From: AP-15 sp963738185
GTDB lineage: Bacteria; Pseudomonadota; Alphaproteobacteria; ATCC43930; CGMCC-115725
Direction: 5' to 3'
Assembly (NCBI GenBank): GCA_963738185.1
Contig: CAVTVA010000003.1
Location: 620,001 to 684,000 of the forward strand
DNA: 64,000 nucleotides
Shown here: piece after piece, positions 53,374 to 61,959 of the stretch
Position numbering within the stretch: the first letter of the stretch is position 1
Layout: each line of letters opens with the position of its first letter
Position numbers and translations under genes: made by a program
Notes under the pieces: model-generated
Told to the model about the DNA's origin: nothing
The model's input: only the letters and a program-made list of their open reading frames with translations
The model's database searches: none

Positions 53374-54600
53374 TCACCCGCGATATTGCAGGATCGTCAG
53401 CCCGGCATTGACATCGGTCAGATACATCAGCCCGTCTGGCGCGACATAAACGTCGTTGGATTGGATCACGCACGGCCGGTTTGGGCGCGGATCGATCATC
53501 TTGTCCGGCGGCGGCGGGACAAAATGCGCGACCGCCCGCGGCTGGAACGGGTCGGAGATGTCGAACACCCGCACTCCGGCATTCTGATAGGTCGCAAAGA
53601 TCAGGGAGGAGCTGATCAACGAGCCCGGGCGGTTCTCGTGCAGATTGTGCGGGCCGAACTTGGCGCCCTTGGCGCAGTAATCCTCCTCGTCGGGGGTCGG
53701 CAGGGTGGCGATCGACACCGGGTTTGCCGGATCGCGCACATCGAACACCCAGCAGCGCTGAATGCCGTTGGCGCAATTGTCGAGGTTGCCCTCGTCGGCG
53801 GCGATCAGCAGGTTGCGGTCCGCCAGCGGCAACGGCGTGTGAGTGCCGCCGCCAAATGGCGGCGACCAGTTGCGCCGGCCGACCAATTTTGGCGTGCTCG
53901 GGTCGGAGACGTCGTGGATCGTCAGCCCGCCGTCGCGCCATGCGCCATAGGCGAGGTTGCCGGCGACGATCGCATGATGCAGCGCATAGCGCCGACCCTT
54001 GGCCCAGGCCGGGGTCTCGCCGCCCTGCGCATGCATGCCCGGCAGCCACCATCGCCCGACGATCTCGGGCCGGGTCGGCTCCTGCATGTCGATGATCGCG
54101 AGAATATGGTCGGTAAACCCTTCCCAATGCGCCGAAGCGTAGGCATAGCGCCCGCCGACATACCAGAGGCGATGCAGCCCCAAGCCCTCGACCGCCATAA
54201 AGGCGATCTCGCGCGGCTCGGCTGGGCGGCTGATGTCGTAGACCCGCAACCCGGCGGCAAACGCCTTCTCGCGCCGGGTGAAGGTGTCGGTGATCGAGCC
54301 TTTGAAATAATCGTTGGGGTCGGAATAGCCCTGCAATACCCAGATGTTGGGCGAATTCACCGTCAGCAGCAGGTCGCCGTGGGTTTGCAGGTGAAAGGCT
54401 CGCGAATTGGGTGGTGCGGCGATGAAGTTGACGGTGCGTGGGCTTTTGGGGTCGCGCACATCGACGACGGTGAAGCCGTCGCTGAACATATGGCCGACAA
54501 ACGCGTAACCCTTGTGCACCATCACCTGCACGCCGTCGCCGCGCCCGCCCTGGTCGCTGCGGCCGACGAAATCGATGTTGCGGGCGGAGACCGGGATCAT
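53374..54600 (-). CDS. LVIVD-repeat beta-propeller protein
   Basis: A 408-residue protein made of LVIVD repeats: GYAFVGHMFSDGFTVVDVRD, PKSPRTVNFIA, GLRVYDISRPAEPREIAFMA, DHILAIIDMQEPTRPEIVGR, GGLTIHDVSDPSTPKLVGRR and AGVRVFDISDPFQPRAVAHF. The repeats build a propeller of about seven blades. ATG 54600 is preceded by GAGG nine bases upstream. There is no obvious signal peptide. It lies 11 bases after the cupin gene in the same direction, so the two probably form an operon. Function is unknown. Confidence 0.88.
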   Translation of the reverse strand: MIPVSARNIDFVGRSDQGGRGDGVQVMVHKGYAFVGHMFSDGFTVVDVRDPKSPRTVNFIAAPPNSRAFHLQTHGDLLLTVNSPNIWVLQGYSDPNDYFKGSITDTFTRREKAFAAGLRVYDISRPAEPREIAFMAVEGLGLHRLWYVGGRYAYASAHWEGFTDHILAIIDMQEPTRPEIVGRWWLPGMHAQGGETPAWAKGRRYALHHAIVAGNLAYGAWRDGGLTIHDVSDPSTPKLVGRRNWSPPFGGGTHTPLPLADRNLLIAADEGNLDNCANGIQRCWVFDVRDPANPVSIATLPTPDEEDYCAKGAKFGPHNLHENRPGSLISSSLIFATYQNAGVRVFDISDPFQPRAVAHFVPPPPDKMIDPRPNRPCVIQSNDVYVAPDGLMYLTDVNAGLTILQYRG

Positions 54601-54611
54601 CGCGCGGTACC

Positions 54612-55016
54612 TCAGCTCGTGGGATTGCGCTTGAAATATTCGATGTCTTCGGAGCGAGGCTTCCAGCCGGGGTTGCTCGGCCACTCCCTGGTCCGGCCGG
54701 CCATCGCCTCGCCATAACGCACGCGGAACAACAAGGTCCGCCGTGGACCATTGACATATTCGTGCAGCTCGCCGCGCGGATGAACGACGAACGCGCCCGG
54801 CTCGATCGCGATGGTTTCGCTCGGCGTGCGCATCGTGCCGCCGCCCTCAAAGCAGAAATAGATCTCGGTCGCATCGGGGTGGCAGTGATAGGGGCTGGTC
54901 TGGCCGGGTTCCCAGCAGGCGATCGCCACGTCGCCCTCGCCGGTCGTGCCCAGCAGCCGTTCCAGGTGCTTTTTCGGGTCGAACGCCTGCTCGGCCTTCA
55001 AGTTGAAGCTGTACAT
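54612..55016 (-). CDS. Cupin-domain protein
   Basis: A 134-residue single-domain cupin. The two metal motifs are visible: SPYHCHPDATEIYFCFEGGG (HxH and Glu) and GAFVVHPRGELHEYVNGP (second His). Cupins of this size serve as dioxygenases, isomerases or sensors. It begins MYSFNLKAEQAFDPKKHLER. It lies upstream of the LVIVD gene and is divergent from the PEP-mutase-family gene; both starts are within 120 bases, suggesting shared control. Confidence 0.9.
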   Translation of the reverse strand: MYSFNLKAEQAFDPKKHLERLLGTTGEGDVAIACWEPGQTSPYHCHPDATEIYFCFEGGGTMRTPSETIAIEPGAFVVHPRGELHEYVNGPRRTLLFRVRYGEAMAGRTREWPSNPGWKPRSEDIEYFKRNPTS

Positions 55017-55136
55017 CCTCGCCCCTTTCGCGATCTGCTGGCAGCCTATCCCGCGCCGCGGCTGCCATCAAGCAAACGGGCTGGACGGCGCTATATCTGA
55101 GCCCTAGCCTTGGACAGAGGTCGGATGGAGGAAGAG

Positions 55137-56021
55137 ATGACGCAGGCGCCCCGGTTTCGCGCGTTGCTGCACCGCGACGGGATGGTCGTGGCGCCCGGCG
55201 CCTATGATTGCATCACCGCGAAATTGATCGCGCAGGCCGGGTTTGACGCGGTCTATATGACCGGCGCCGGCACCGCGGCGACCCTCGGCTTCCCCGATTT
55301 CGGCCTCGTCACAATGTCGGAGATGGTCGGCAACGCCGAGCGGATCGCCGCCGCGGTCGATCTGCCGGTGATCGCCGATGCCGATACCGGCTATGGCAAC
55401 GAGCTTAACGTCTATCGCACGGTGCGCGAGTTCGAGCGCAGCGGGGTTGCCGGCATCCACATCGAGGATCAGGGCTTCCCCAAGAAATGCGGCCATCTCG
55501 ACGACAAGGAGATCGTGCCGCGCGAGGATTGGCTGGCCAAGATCCGCGCCGCCGCCGCGGCCCGCCGCAACCCGGATTTCCTAATCATCGCCCGCACCGA
55601 TTCACGCGCCATGGCCGGCTTCGACGAGGCGATCGCCCGCGCCAACGCCGCACTCGACGCCGGTGCCGAGCTGGCCTTTGTCGAGGCGCCGCAGACGCTC
55701 GAGGAAGTCGCCGCGGTGCCGCGCCTGGTCCGCGGCCCGTGCCTGCTGAATGTCGTCTATGGCGGCAAGACGCCCGACCTCGATCTGCGCGAGGCCGAGA
55801 GCATGGGCTACAAGCTGGCGATCGTGCCCGGCCTGCTGATGAAAAACGTGGTCGGCATCTGCGATCGGGCATTGGCCGAATTGAAGGCGACCCACCGTCA
55901 TCCGGCGCCGGTCAAGGACATGACTGTGCGCGAGATGTTCCGACGCGTCGGCGCCGACGAATGGGACGCCCGGCGCAGCCTGTTCCGCTCGGCCGCCCCA
56001 ACTCGCGACGCAGCGGAATAA
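55137..56021 (+). CDS. Isocitrate lyase/PEP mutase superfamily enzyme
   Basis: A 294-residue (beta/alpha)8 enzyme; ATG 55137 follows GGAGG. Family motifs are VVAPGAYDCITAKLIAQAGF, DAVYMTGAGTAATLGFPDFG, LPVIADADTGYGNELNVYRT (Mg-binding Asp pair), GIHIEDQGFPKKCGHLDDKE (catalytic Cys in KKCGH) and FLIIARTDSRAMAGFDEAIA. The branch contains methylisocitrate-lyase-like enzymes, oxaloacetate decarboxylases and carboxyphosphonoenolpyruvate mutases, so the substrate stays open. It is divergent from the cupin-propeller pair. Confidence 0.93.
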   Translation: MTQAPRFRALLHRDGMVVAPGAYDCITAKLIAQAGFDAVYMTGAGTAATLGFPDFGLVTMSEMVGNAERIAAAVDLPVIADADTGYGNELNVYRTVREFERSGVAGIHIEDQGFPKKCGHLDDKEIVPREDWLAKIRAAAAARRNPDFLIIARTDSRAMAGFDEAIARANAALDAGAELAFVEAPQTLEEVAAVPRLVRGPCLLNVVYGGKTPDLDLREAESMGYKLAIVPGLLMKNVVGICDRALAELKATHRHPAPVKDMTVREMFRRVGADEWDARRSLFRSAAPTRDAAE

Positions 56022-56046
56022 CGGGCTGTCTTCTACGGGCTGGGCG

Positions 56047-56787
56047 GTGCGATCGCGCCCGCTGGTCGCTCCCTCGCCCCGCTTGCGGGGAGAGGGCCGG
56101 GGTGAGGGGCCGGCGCTTGCCGGCCGTGTCCTCTACCGCGACGGCCTCGTTCTGGTCATCGACAAGCCGGCCGGGATCGCGGTGCATCCCGGCCCGGGCG
56201 GCGGGGCGAACCTCGAAAGCGGGTTTGGCGCGCTGCGCTTTGGCCTTCCGCACCCCCCTGCCCTCGCCCACCGGCTCGACCGCGACACCAGCGGCTGCCT
56301 CGTCCTGGGGCGTCACCCGAAGGCGTTGCGGCGGCTGGGCGCGCTGTTTGCCGAGGGCCAGGTCGAAAAAAGCTACTGGGCCGTTGTCGCCGGCGCGCCG
56401 CCGCAAGATCAGGGCCGCATCGAGGCCGGCTTGCGCAAGCTGACCCGCAGCACCGGCTGGCGCATGGTCATCGACCCGGCCGGGCAGCGCGCCATCACCG
56501 AATATCGCGTGCTAGGCGCCACCGACGGCCGCACCTGGCTCGAATTGCGCCCGCGCACCGGGCGCACCCATCAGATCCGAGTCCATTGCGCGCAACTCGG
56601 CTGCCCGGTCGTCGGCGACCCGGTTTACGGCCGGACAGCGGGCGCCGGGCCGCTGTTGCTGCACGCCCGCGCGATCTCGTTGCCGCTCTATCCGGCCCGG
56701 CCGCCGATCGCGGTCACCGCCCCGGCACCCCCGCATATGCTCGCAGCCCTGGAACGGCTCGGCTATGATCCTGACGCGAATTCTTGA
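56047..56787 (+). CDS. RluA-family pseudouridine synthase
   Basis: The frame encodes about 246 residues from GTG 56047. The family domain starts at RVLYRDGLVLVIDKPAGIAV and holds LAHRLDRDTSGCLVLGRHPK with the catalytic Asp, VEKSYWAVVAGAPP, RPRTGRTHQIRVHCAQLGCP and VVGDPVYGR. RluA-type enzymes isomerise uridines in 23S rRNA or tRNA. The first 23 codons (LVAPSPRLRGEGRGEGPALA) are the translation of a family D palindrome, so the repeat has replaced or extended the native start. TTG 56083 is the only other plausible in-frame start before the domain. Confidence 0.88.
   Translation: MRSRPLVAPSPRLRGEGRGEGPALAGRVLYRDGLVLVIDKPAGIAVHPGPGGGANLESGFGALRFGLPHPPALAHRLDRDTSGCLVLGRHPKALRRLGALFAEGQVEKSYWAVVAGAPPQDQGRIEAGLRKLTRSTGWRMVIDPAGQRAITEYRVLGATDGRTWLELRPRTGRTHQIRVHCAQLGCPVVGDPVYGRTAGAGPLLLHARAISLPLYPARPPIAVTAPAPPHMLAALERLGYDPDANS
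56068..56111. repeat. CTCTCCCC/GGGGAGAG palindromic repeat (family D) inside a coding frame
   Basis: CGCTCCCTCGCCCCGC, loop, GCGGGGAGAGGGCCGGGGTG then AGGGG. It is the same family as 17672-17713 and 36769-36812. It forms the 5' end of the RluA-family frame and would fold close to its start codon in mRNA. Confidence 0.85.
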
Positions 56788-56801
56788 AGAGCGGAGCTGA
56801 T

Positions 56802-57322
56802 GTGAGCCCTGGCGAGGTGACAGTGCGGCGCTTGCTGCCGGAAGACGCAGTGCTATATCGCGACATACGGCTCGATGCGTTGAAATCCGATCCGGACGCA
56901 TTCGGCAGCACCTTCGCCGAGGAAAGTAAAGAGCCGCTGCATTGGTTTACCAAGCGCCTCGAGACCTCCGCGGTGTTTGGCGCGTTCGCCGACTCCGAGC
57001 TGGTCGGCGTGGTCGGCTTCTTTGCCAAGCCGAGCCGCAAAGAGGCGCATAAGGGCGTGCTGGTGGGCATGTATGTCCGACCCGAGGCGAGAACGGGCGG
57101 CGTTGGCCGGCGGCTCGTCGAGGCGGTGATCGATCACGCCCGCCAAAACGTGGAGGTGGTTCAGCTGACCGTGATCAAGGAGAACCAAAGGGCCGTCCGC
57201 CTCTATGCCCGGCTCGGGTTTGTCGAATACGGGGTGGAACGGAAATCATTGAAGCAGGACGGCCGCTATTGGGACGAGGTGCTGATGGCGAAGCCGCTGC
57301 TGCCGGATTCGGTGCCGCCGTC

Positions 57323-57326
<4 letters not shown>
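56802..57326 (+). CDS. GNAT-family N-acetyltransferase
   Basis: A 174-residue protein. GTG 56802, behind CGGAGC, gives MSPGEVTVRRLLPEDAVLYR as N-terminus. The acetyl-CoA site is GVLVGMYVRPEARTGGVGRR then LVEAVIDHARQNVEVVQLTV (R-x-x-G-x-G/A), and the C-terminal NQRAVRLYARLGFVEYG is typical. The acceptor substrate is unknown. The stop overlaps the purB GTG start by four bases (GTGA), so the two genes are translationally coupled. Confidence 0.9.
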
Positions 57327-58624
<1,298 letters not shown>

Positions 58625-58749
58625 CTGTCGGTCACAGAGAGGATTGACGAGCCAGGGTGCGCGGACCTATAGACATGCCGCCCACTGGAGGGTGCACTCG
58701 GGCGTCCGCCGCAGCGAATGCAGCGGTGTGTCGGAGCCAGACTGCGAAA

Positions 58750-59007
58750 GTGAGAGTGGCTTTCACCCGTGCTGCGGAAAAGTCTCTTCTTCGGCTCCCT
58801 ATCGACCGTCAACGACAGATCTTGGCACGGATCGAGGCGGTTGCTGACGATCCTGACAATCGCCAATTTCATGTTGAACCTTTGGCCGGCAGCGATCTGT
58901 TTCGCCTTCGTGTCGGAAGCTATCGAGTGCTGTTCACCAGGAATGACCCCCGCGGAATTCTGACCGTAGAGCTGATACGAACGCGAGGCGACGTGTACAA
59001 GAGGTAG
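58750..59007 (+). CDS. RelE/ParE/HigB-like toxin
   Basis: An 85-residue basic protein from GTG 58750: MRVAFTRAAEKSLLRLPIDR, QRQILARIEAVADDPDNRQF, HVEPLAGSDLFRLRVGSYRV, LFTRNDPRGILTVELIRTRG, DVYKR. This is the compact RelE-superfamily fold, with LFRLRVGSYRVLF as its core; members cleave mRNA on the ribosome or poison gyrase. A longer form from GTG 58657 is open but has non-homologous N-terminal residues. The antitoxin gene follows after three bases, an order (toxin first) typical of HigBA-like pairs. Confidence 0.85.
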   Translation: MRVAFTRAAEKSLLRLPIDRQRQILARIEAVADDPDNRQFHVEPLAGSDLFRLRVGSYRVLFTRNDPRGILTVELIRTRGDVYKR

Positions 59008-59010
59008 CGA

Positions 59011-59463
59011 GTGTCCATTATTCTACCCAAACCGAAGTTGATGACGGCCGATGAAGTGGTGCTGTCGCGCGACGACTGGGAGCGGATCGTTGCAGCGCTC
59101 GGTGGTCAGATAGCCGATGCGGCGATTACAGAGGACGAGGATGACATTGCCGCAGTCGCCGCGGCTCGCGCAGAGGATGCGCAGCTTGCTGCGTCGATCC
59201 AAGGTGAGCGGGGGCGCCCGGTCGAAACCACCGTTCCCATTGACGTCATCAAAGCCAGAACCACTGGGGCTCATCCGATCAGGGCATGGCGCGACCACCG
59301 CGGGTGGACGCAGGTCTATCTGTCGTTCAAATCCGGGGTCGGTCGCGACCTGATCGCGCAGATCGAGACCCGACGCAAACAGGGAAGCGTCGACACGCTT
59401 GATCGGCTGGCCCGCGCTCTCGACATCCCGATCGAGGCGCTGATCGAGGATAATCAGCGCTGA
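59011..59463 (+). CDS. HTH-domain antitoxin
   Basis: A 150-residue protein from GTG 59011. The N-terminal half is acidic (ITEDEDDIAAVAAARAEDAQ) and the C-terminal half is an XRE-like helix-turn-helix: PIRAWRDHRGWTQVYLSFKS, GVGRDLIAQIETRRKQGSVD and TLDRLARALDIPIEALIEDN. It should neutralise the upstream toxin and repress the shared promoter. The pair lies in DNA inserted between purB and a duplicated purB 3' end. Confidence 0.88.
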   Translation: MSIILPKPKLMTADEVVLSRDDWERIVAALGGQIADAAITEDEDDIAAVAAARAEDAQLAASIQGERGRPVETTVPIDVIKARTTGAHPIRAWRDHRGWTQVYLSFKSGVGRDLIAQIETRRKQGSVDTLDRLARALDIPIEALIEDNQR

Positions 59464-59493
59464 TTTTACCGGAGTGGCCGATATCAACCCGCC

Positions 59494-59582
59494 GATTTGT
59501 TTGACACCGCCTATCATCTGAAGGACATGGACCCGATCTTTAGCACGTGGACAAGATAGTTCGCCGTGTCTTTGGCGAATAG
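59494..59582 (+). pseudogene. Duplicated, divergent 3' end of purB
   Basis: GATTTGTTTGACACCGCC and what follows encode DLFDTAYHLKDMDPIF, parallel to GLFDTAYHLKHVDTIF at the purB end; 39 of 45 bases agree over the best segment. A second piece, CACGTGGACAAGATAGTTCG onward, reads HVDKIVRRVFGE plus a stop in another frame and resembles the purB end again. No open frame runs through it. It marks the right boundary of the toxin-antitoxin insertion. Confidence 0.8.
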
Positions 59583-59603
59583 CCGCACGAGAGGAGAAGC
59601 ATC

Positions 59604-60482
59604 ATGAGCTCATTACGCCGCCGCAACGGCCCGCGCATCAAATACGCCGCCGATGATGCCGGCCCGTACGACACGATCACGGTCGACAAGCTGACGCCGA
59701 TCATCGGCGGCGAGATCGGTGGGGTCGATCTGGCGCAGCCGCTCGGCAACCGCACCCTCGACGAAATCCACCGCGCGCTGGCCGAAAATTCGGTGATCTT
59801 CTTCCGCGACCAGCATCTGACCGACGACCAGCACCTGGCCTTTGGCCGGCTGTTCGGCGATCTGCACATTCACCCGGCCGCACCCTCGGAGCCGGGCAAG
59901 CCCGAATTGATGATCATCCACGCCGACAAGGACAGCCCGCGCGCCAATGGCGAAGGCTGGCACACCGACGTGTCGTGCGATCTCGAGCCGCCGATGGGCA
60001 GCATCCTCTACATTCGCACCTGCCCGCCGCACGGCGGCGATACGCTGTTCGCCAGCATGTACGCCGCTTACGACGCGTTGTCCGACCGGATGAAGGCCTA
60101 TCTCGACGGTCTCCAGGCGGAGCACAGCGGCGATCATTATCGCGGCCAGTACGCAAATTACGGCATCGCCGACAAGCCCGAATACCCGCGCGCCGAGCAC
60201 CCGGTGGTGCGCACCCATCCGGTGACCCGGCGCAAGGCGCTCTACGTCAACAAGGGTTTTACGCGGCGCATCCTCGGCATCCCGCTCGACGAGAGCGAGG
60301 CCATCCTCAACTATCTCTACGAGCACATGGCGAACCCATTGTTCCAGTGCCGCTTCCGCTGGCAGGAGAACTCGATTGCCTTTTGGGACAATCGCTGCGT
60401 CCAGCACCACGCGATGTGGGATTACTGGCCGCACACCCGCTCCGGCCACCGGGTGACGGTCAAGGGCGACCGCCCGGTGTGA
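59604..60482 (+). CDS. TauD/TfdA-family Fe(II)/2-oxoglutarate dioxygenase
   Basis: A 292-residue protein; ATG 59604 follows GAGAGGAGAAG. It opens with TVDKLTPIIGGEIGGVDLAQ. The iron site is HTD in GEGWHTDVSCDLEPP and the distal His in IAFWDNRCVQHHAMWDYWPH. Other family segments are NSVIFFRDQHLTDDQHLAFG and HPVTRRKALYVNKGFTRRIL, closest in type to taurine dioxygenase. The oxidised substrate, possibly a sulfonate, is not proven. It sits between the purB insert and DUF1476 and interrupts the usual purine cluster. Confidence 0.93.
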   Translation: MSSLRRRNGPRIKYAADDAGPYDTITVDKLTPIIGGEIGGVDLAQPLGNRTLDEIHRALAENSVIFFRDQHLTDDQHLAFGRLFGDLHIHPAAPSEPGKPELMIIHADKDSPRANGEGWHTDVSCDLEPPMGSILYIRTCPPHGGDTLFASMYAAYDALSDRMKAYLDGLQAEHSGDHYRGQYANYGIADKPEYPRAEHPVVRTHPVTRRKALYVNKGFTRRILGIPLDESEAILNYLYEHMANPLFQCRFRWQENSIAFWDNRCVQHHAMWDYWPHTRSGHRVTVKGDRPV

Positions 60483-60489
60483 GGGGGCG

Positions 60490-60810
60490 CTACTCCTTCA
60501 TCAGCTGCTGCTTGGCCTGCTCGGCAAAGTGCTCGAGCTCGAAGGCGATGCGGGAAGGGGTGATGCCCGGGTCGTGGGCCGAGAGGTCGGCCAACAGCTT
60601 GTCGGTGACGCGCTGGTCGCCGCCCGCCTGGAATTGGGTCGCGACCAGGTCTTTGGCATACGCCTCCGCAGCATCTGCAGCGAGGCCGAGGCGCTCGGCC
60701 GCCCACAACCCGAGCATTCGGTTGCGACGCGCGGTGACCTTGAACCGCAGCTCCTCATCGTGCTTGAACCGGTTCTCGAATTCTCTCTCGCGGTCGGCAA
60801 AGGTGGTCAT
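60490..60810 (-). CDS. DUF1476 protein (F1-ATPase zeta/inhibitor-like)
   Basis: A 106-residue helical protein starting MTTFADREREFENRFKHDEE then LRFKVTARRNRMLGLWAAER, LGLAADAAEAYAKDLVATQF and SRIAFELEHFAEQAKQQLMK. This is the DUF1476 family, shown in Paracoccus and relatives to be the zeta subunit inhibiting the F1Fo ATPase. ATG 60810 follows GAGAGGA. It converges with the TauD gene (7-base gap). Its location near purB is conserved in alphaproteobacteria, although here it is separated by the TauD gene and inserted cassette. Confidence 0.93.
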   Translation of the reverse strand: MTTFADREREFENRFKHDEELRFKVTARRNRMLGLWAAERLGLAADAAEAYAKDLVATQFQAGGDQRVTDKLLADLSAHDPGITPSRIAFELEHFAEQAKQQLMKE

Positions 60811-60914
60811 GGTCCTCTCACCTCGAACTGTGCGGCGCAGCGCTATCGCTTGCCGCGATATGGCGCGGCAATTCTACATCGGCAAGCGGGGAATGTCCGA
60901 GGCTGCCGGCTGAA

Positions 60915-61664
60915 ATGTGCACCGTGGTGGTTCTGCGCCGGCCCGACCATCCCTGGCCGGTCATAATCGGCGCCAATCGCGACGAGATGATCGACCGGCC
61001 GTGGCGGGCGCCGGCCCGGCACTGGCCCGACCGGCCGGAGGTGGTGGCCGGGCTCGACGCGCTGGCCGGCGGATCATGGCTTGGGGTCAACGATTGGGGG
61101 GTGGCCGCCGCCGTGTTGAACCGGACCGGGTCGCTCGGCCCCGCCCCTGGCCGGCGGTCGCGCGGCGAGCTCGTGCTCGAGGCGCTCGACCATGCCGACG
61201 CCGTCGCCGCCGCCGAGGCGCTGTCACATCTCGATCCTGATTCCTACCGCACCTTCAATCTGATCGTCGCCGACGAGCGCGACGGGTTCTGGCTGCGCCA
61301 CCCCGGCGGCGCGCGGATCGAGGTTCACCCGCTGAAGGAGGGGCTGTCGCTGATCGCCGCCGGCGAGCTCGACGATCTCGGCACGCGGCGTCTCGAATTG
61401 GCGAGGCCGGCGTTTCGCGAATGGCCGCCCCCGGAGCCCGATCGCGGCGACTGGGAGGGCTGGCAGGAATTGCTTGGCAGCACGCGGGTCCCGCCAGGCG
61501 AGCCGGCGAGTGCGGCGATGCGCTTTTGCTCGGAAGGCTACGGCACCGTGTCGAGCGGGATCATCGCGCTCCCGGCGCGTGACGGGTCCGATCGTCGGGC
61601 CGCCTTCCGGTTTGCCGGCTGGCAGCCTGAGCAAACGCCGTGGCAGGATGTGAGCCTTGGATGA
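60915..61664 (+). CDS. NRDE (TANGO2-like) family protein
   Basis: A 249-residue protein with the family hallmark NRDE in VVVLRRPDHPWPVIIGANRD E, preceded by the N-terminal Cys-Thr (MCTVVV) that acts as the NTN-hydrolase-type start in this family. Further conserved parts are GLDALAGGSWLGVNDWGVAA, RTFNLIVADERDGFWLRHPG and AMRFCSEGYGTVSSGIIALP. Eukaryotic TANGO2 is linked to haem or lipid handling, while bacterial roles are poorly known. It lies 13 bases before purS on the same strand. Confidence 0.9.
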   Translation: MCTVVVLRRPDHPWPVIIGANRDEMIDRPWRAPARHWPDRPEVVAGLDALAGGSWLGVNDWGVAAAVLNRTGSLGPAPGRRSRGELVLEALDHADAVAAAEALSHLDPDSYRTFNLIVADERDGFWLRHPGGARIEVHPLKEGLSLIAAGELDDLGTRRLELARPAFREWPPPEPDRGDWEGWQELLGSTRVPPGEPASAAMRFCSEGYGTVSSGIIALPARDGSDRRAAFRFAGWQPEQTPWQDVSLG

Positions 61665-61677
61665 TCCGGTGCCGGCC

Positions 61678-61959
61678 ATGGCCCTGAAAGCGCGCGTCCG
61701 CGTCACCCTGAAAGTCGGCGTTCTCGACCCGCAAGGCAAGGCGATCGGCAACGCGCTCGCCTCTCTGGGGTTCACCGGGATCGCGGAGGTCAGGCAGGGC
61801 AAGCTGATCGAGCTCGACCTCAGCGAGGAGGATCTCGGCCGGGCCCGCGCACAGGTCGAGGCGATGTGCCGCCAGCTGCTCGCCAACCCGGTGATCGAGG
61901 ATTATTCGATCGACATCACGCGCGCTGACGCTGCGGGCCCTCGCCCAGCGTCTCGCTGA
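61678..61959 (+). CDS. purS: Phosphoribosylformylglycinamidine synthase subunit PurS
   Basis: A 93-residue protein matching PurS: MALKARVRVTLKVGVLDPQG then KAIGNALASLGFTGIAEVRQ, GKLIELDLSEEDLGRARAQV and CRQLLANPVIEDYSIDI. PurS bridges PurL and PurQ in the FGAM synthase complex of purine synthesis. ATG 61678 is chosen; GTG and TTG starts seven to twenty bases upstream are possible. purQ and purL do not follow; instead a convergent kinase gene overlaps its last 44 bases. The C-terminal extension TRADAAGPRPASR is unusual and lies in that overlap. Confidence 0.93.
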   Translation: MALKARVRVTLKVGVLDPQGKAIGNALASLGFTGIAEVRQGKLIELDLSEEDLGRARAQVEAMCRQLLANPVIEDYSIDITRADAAGPRPASR

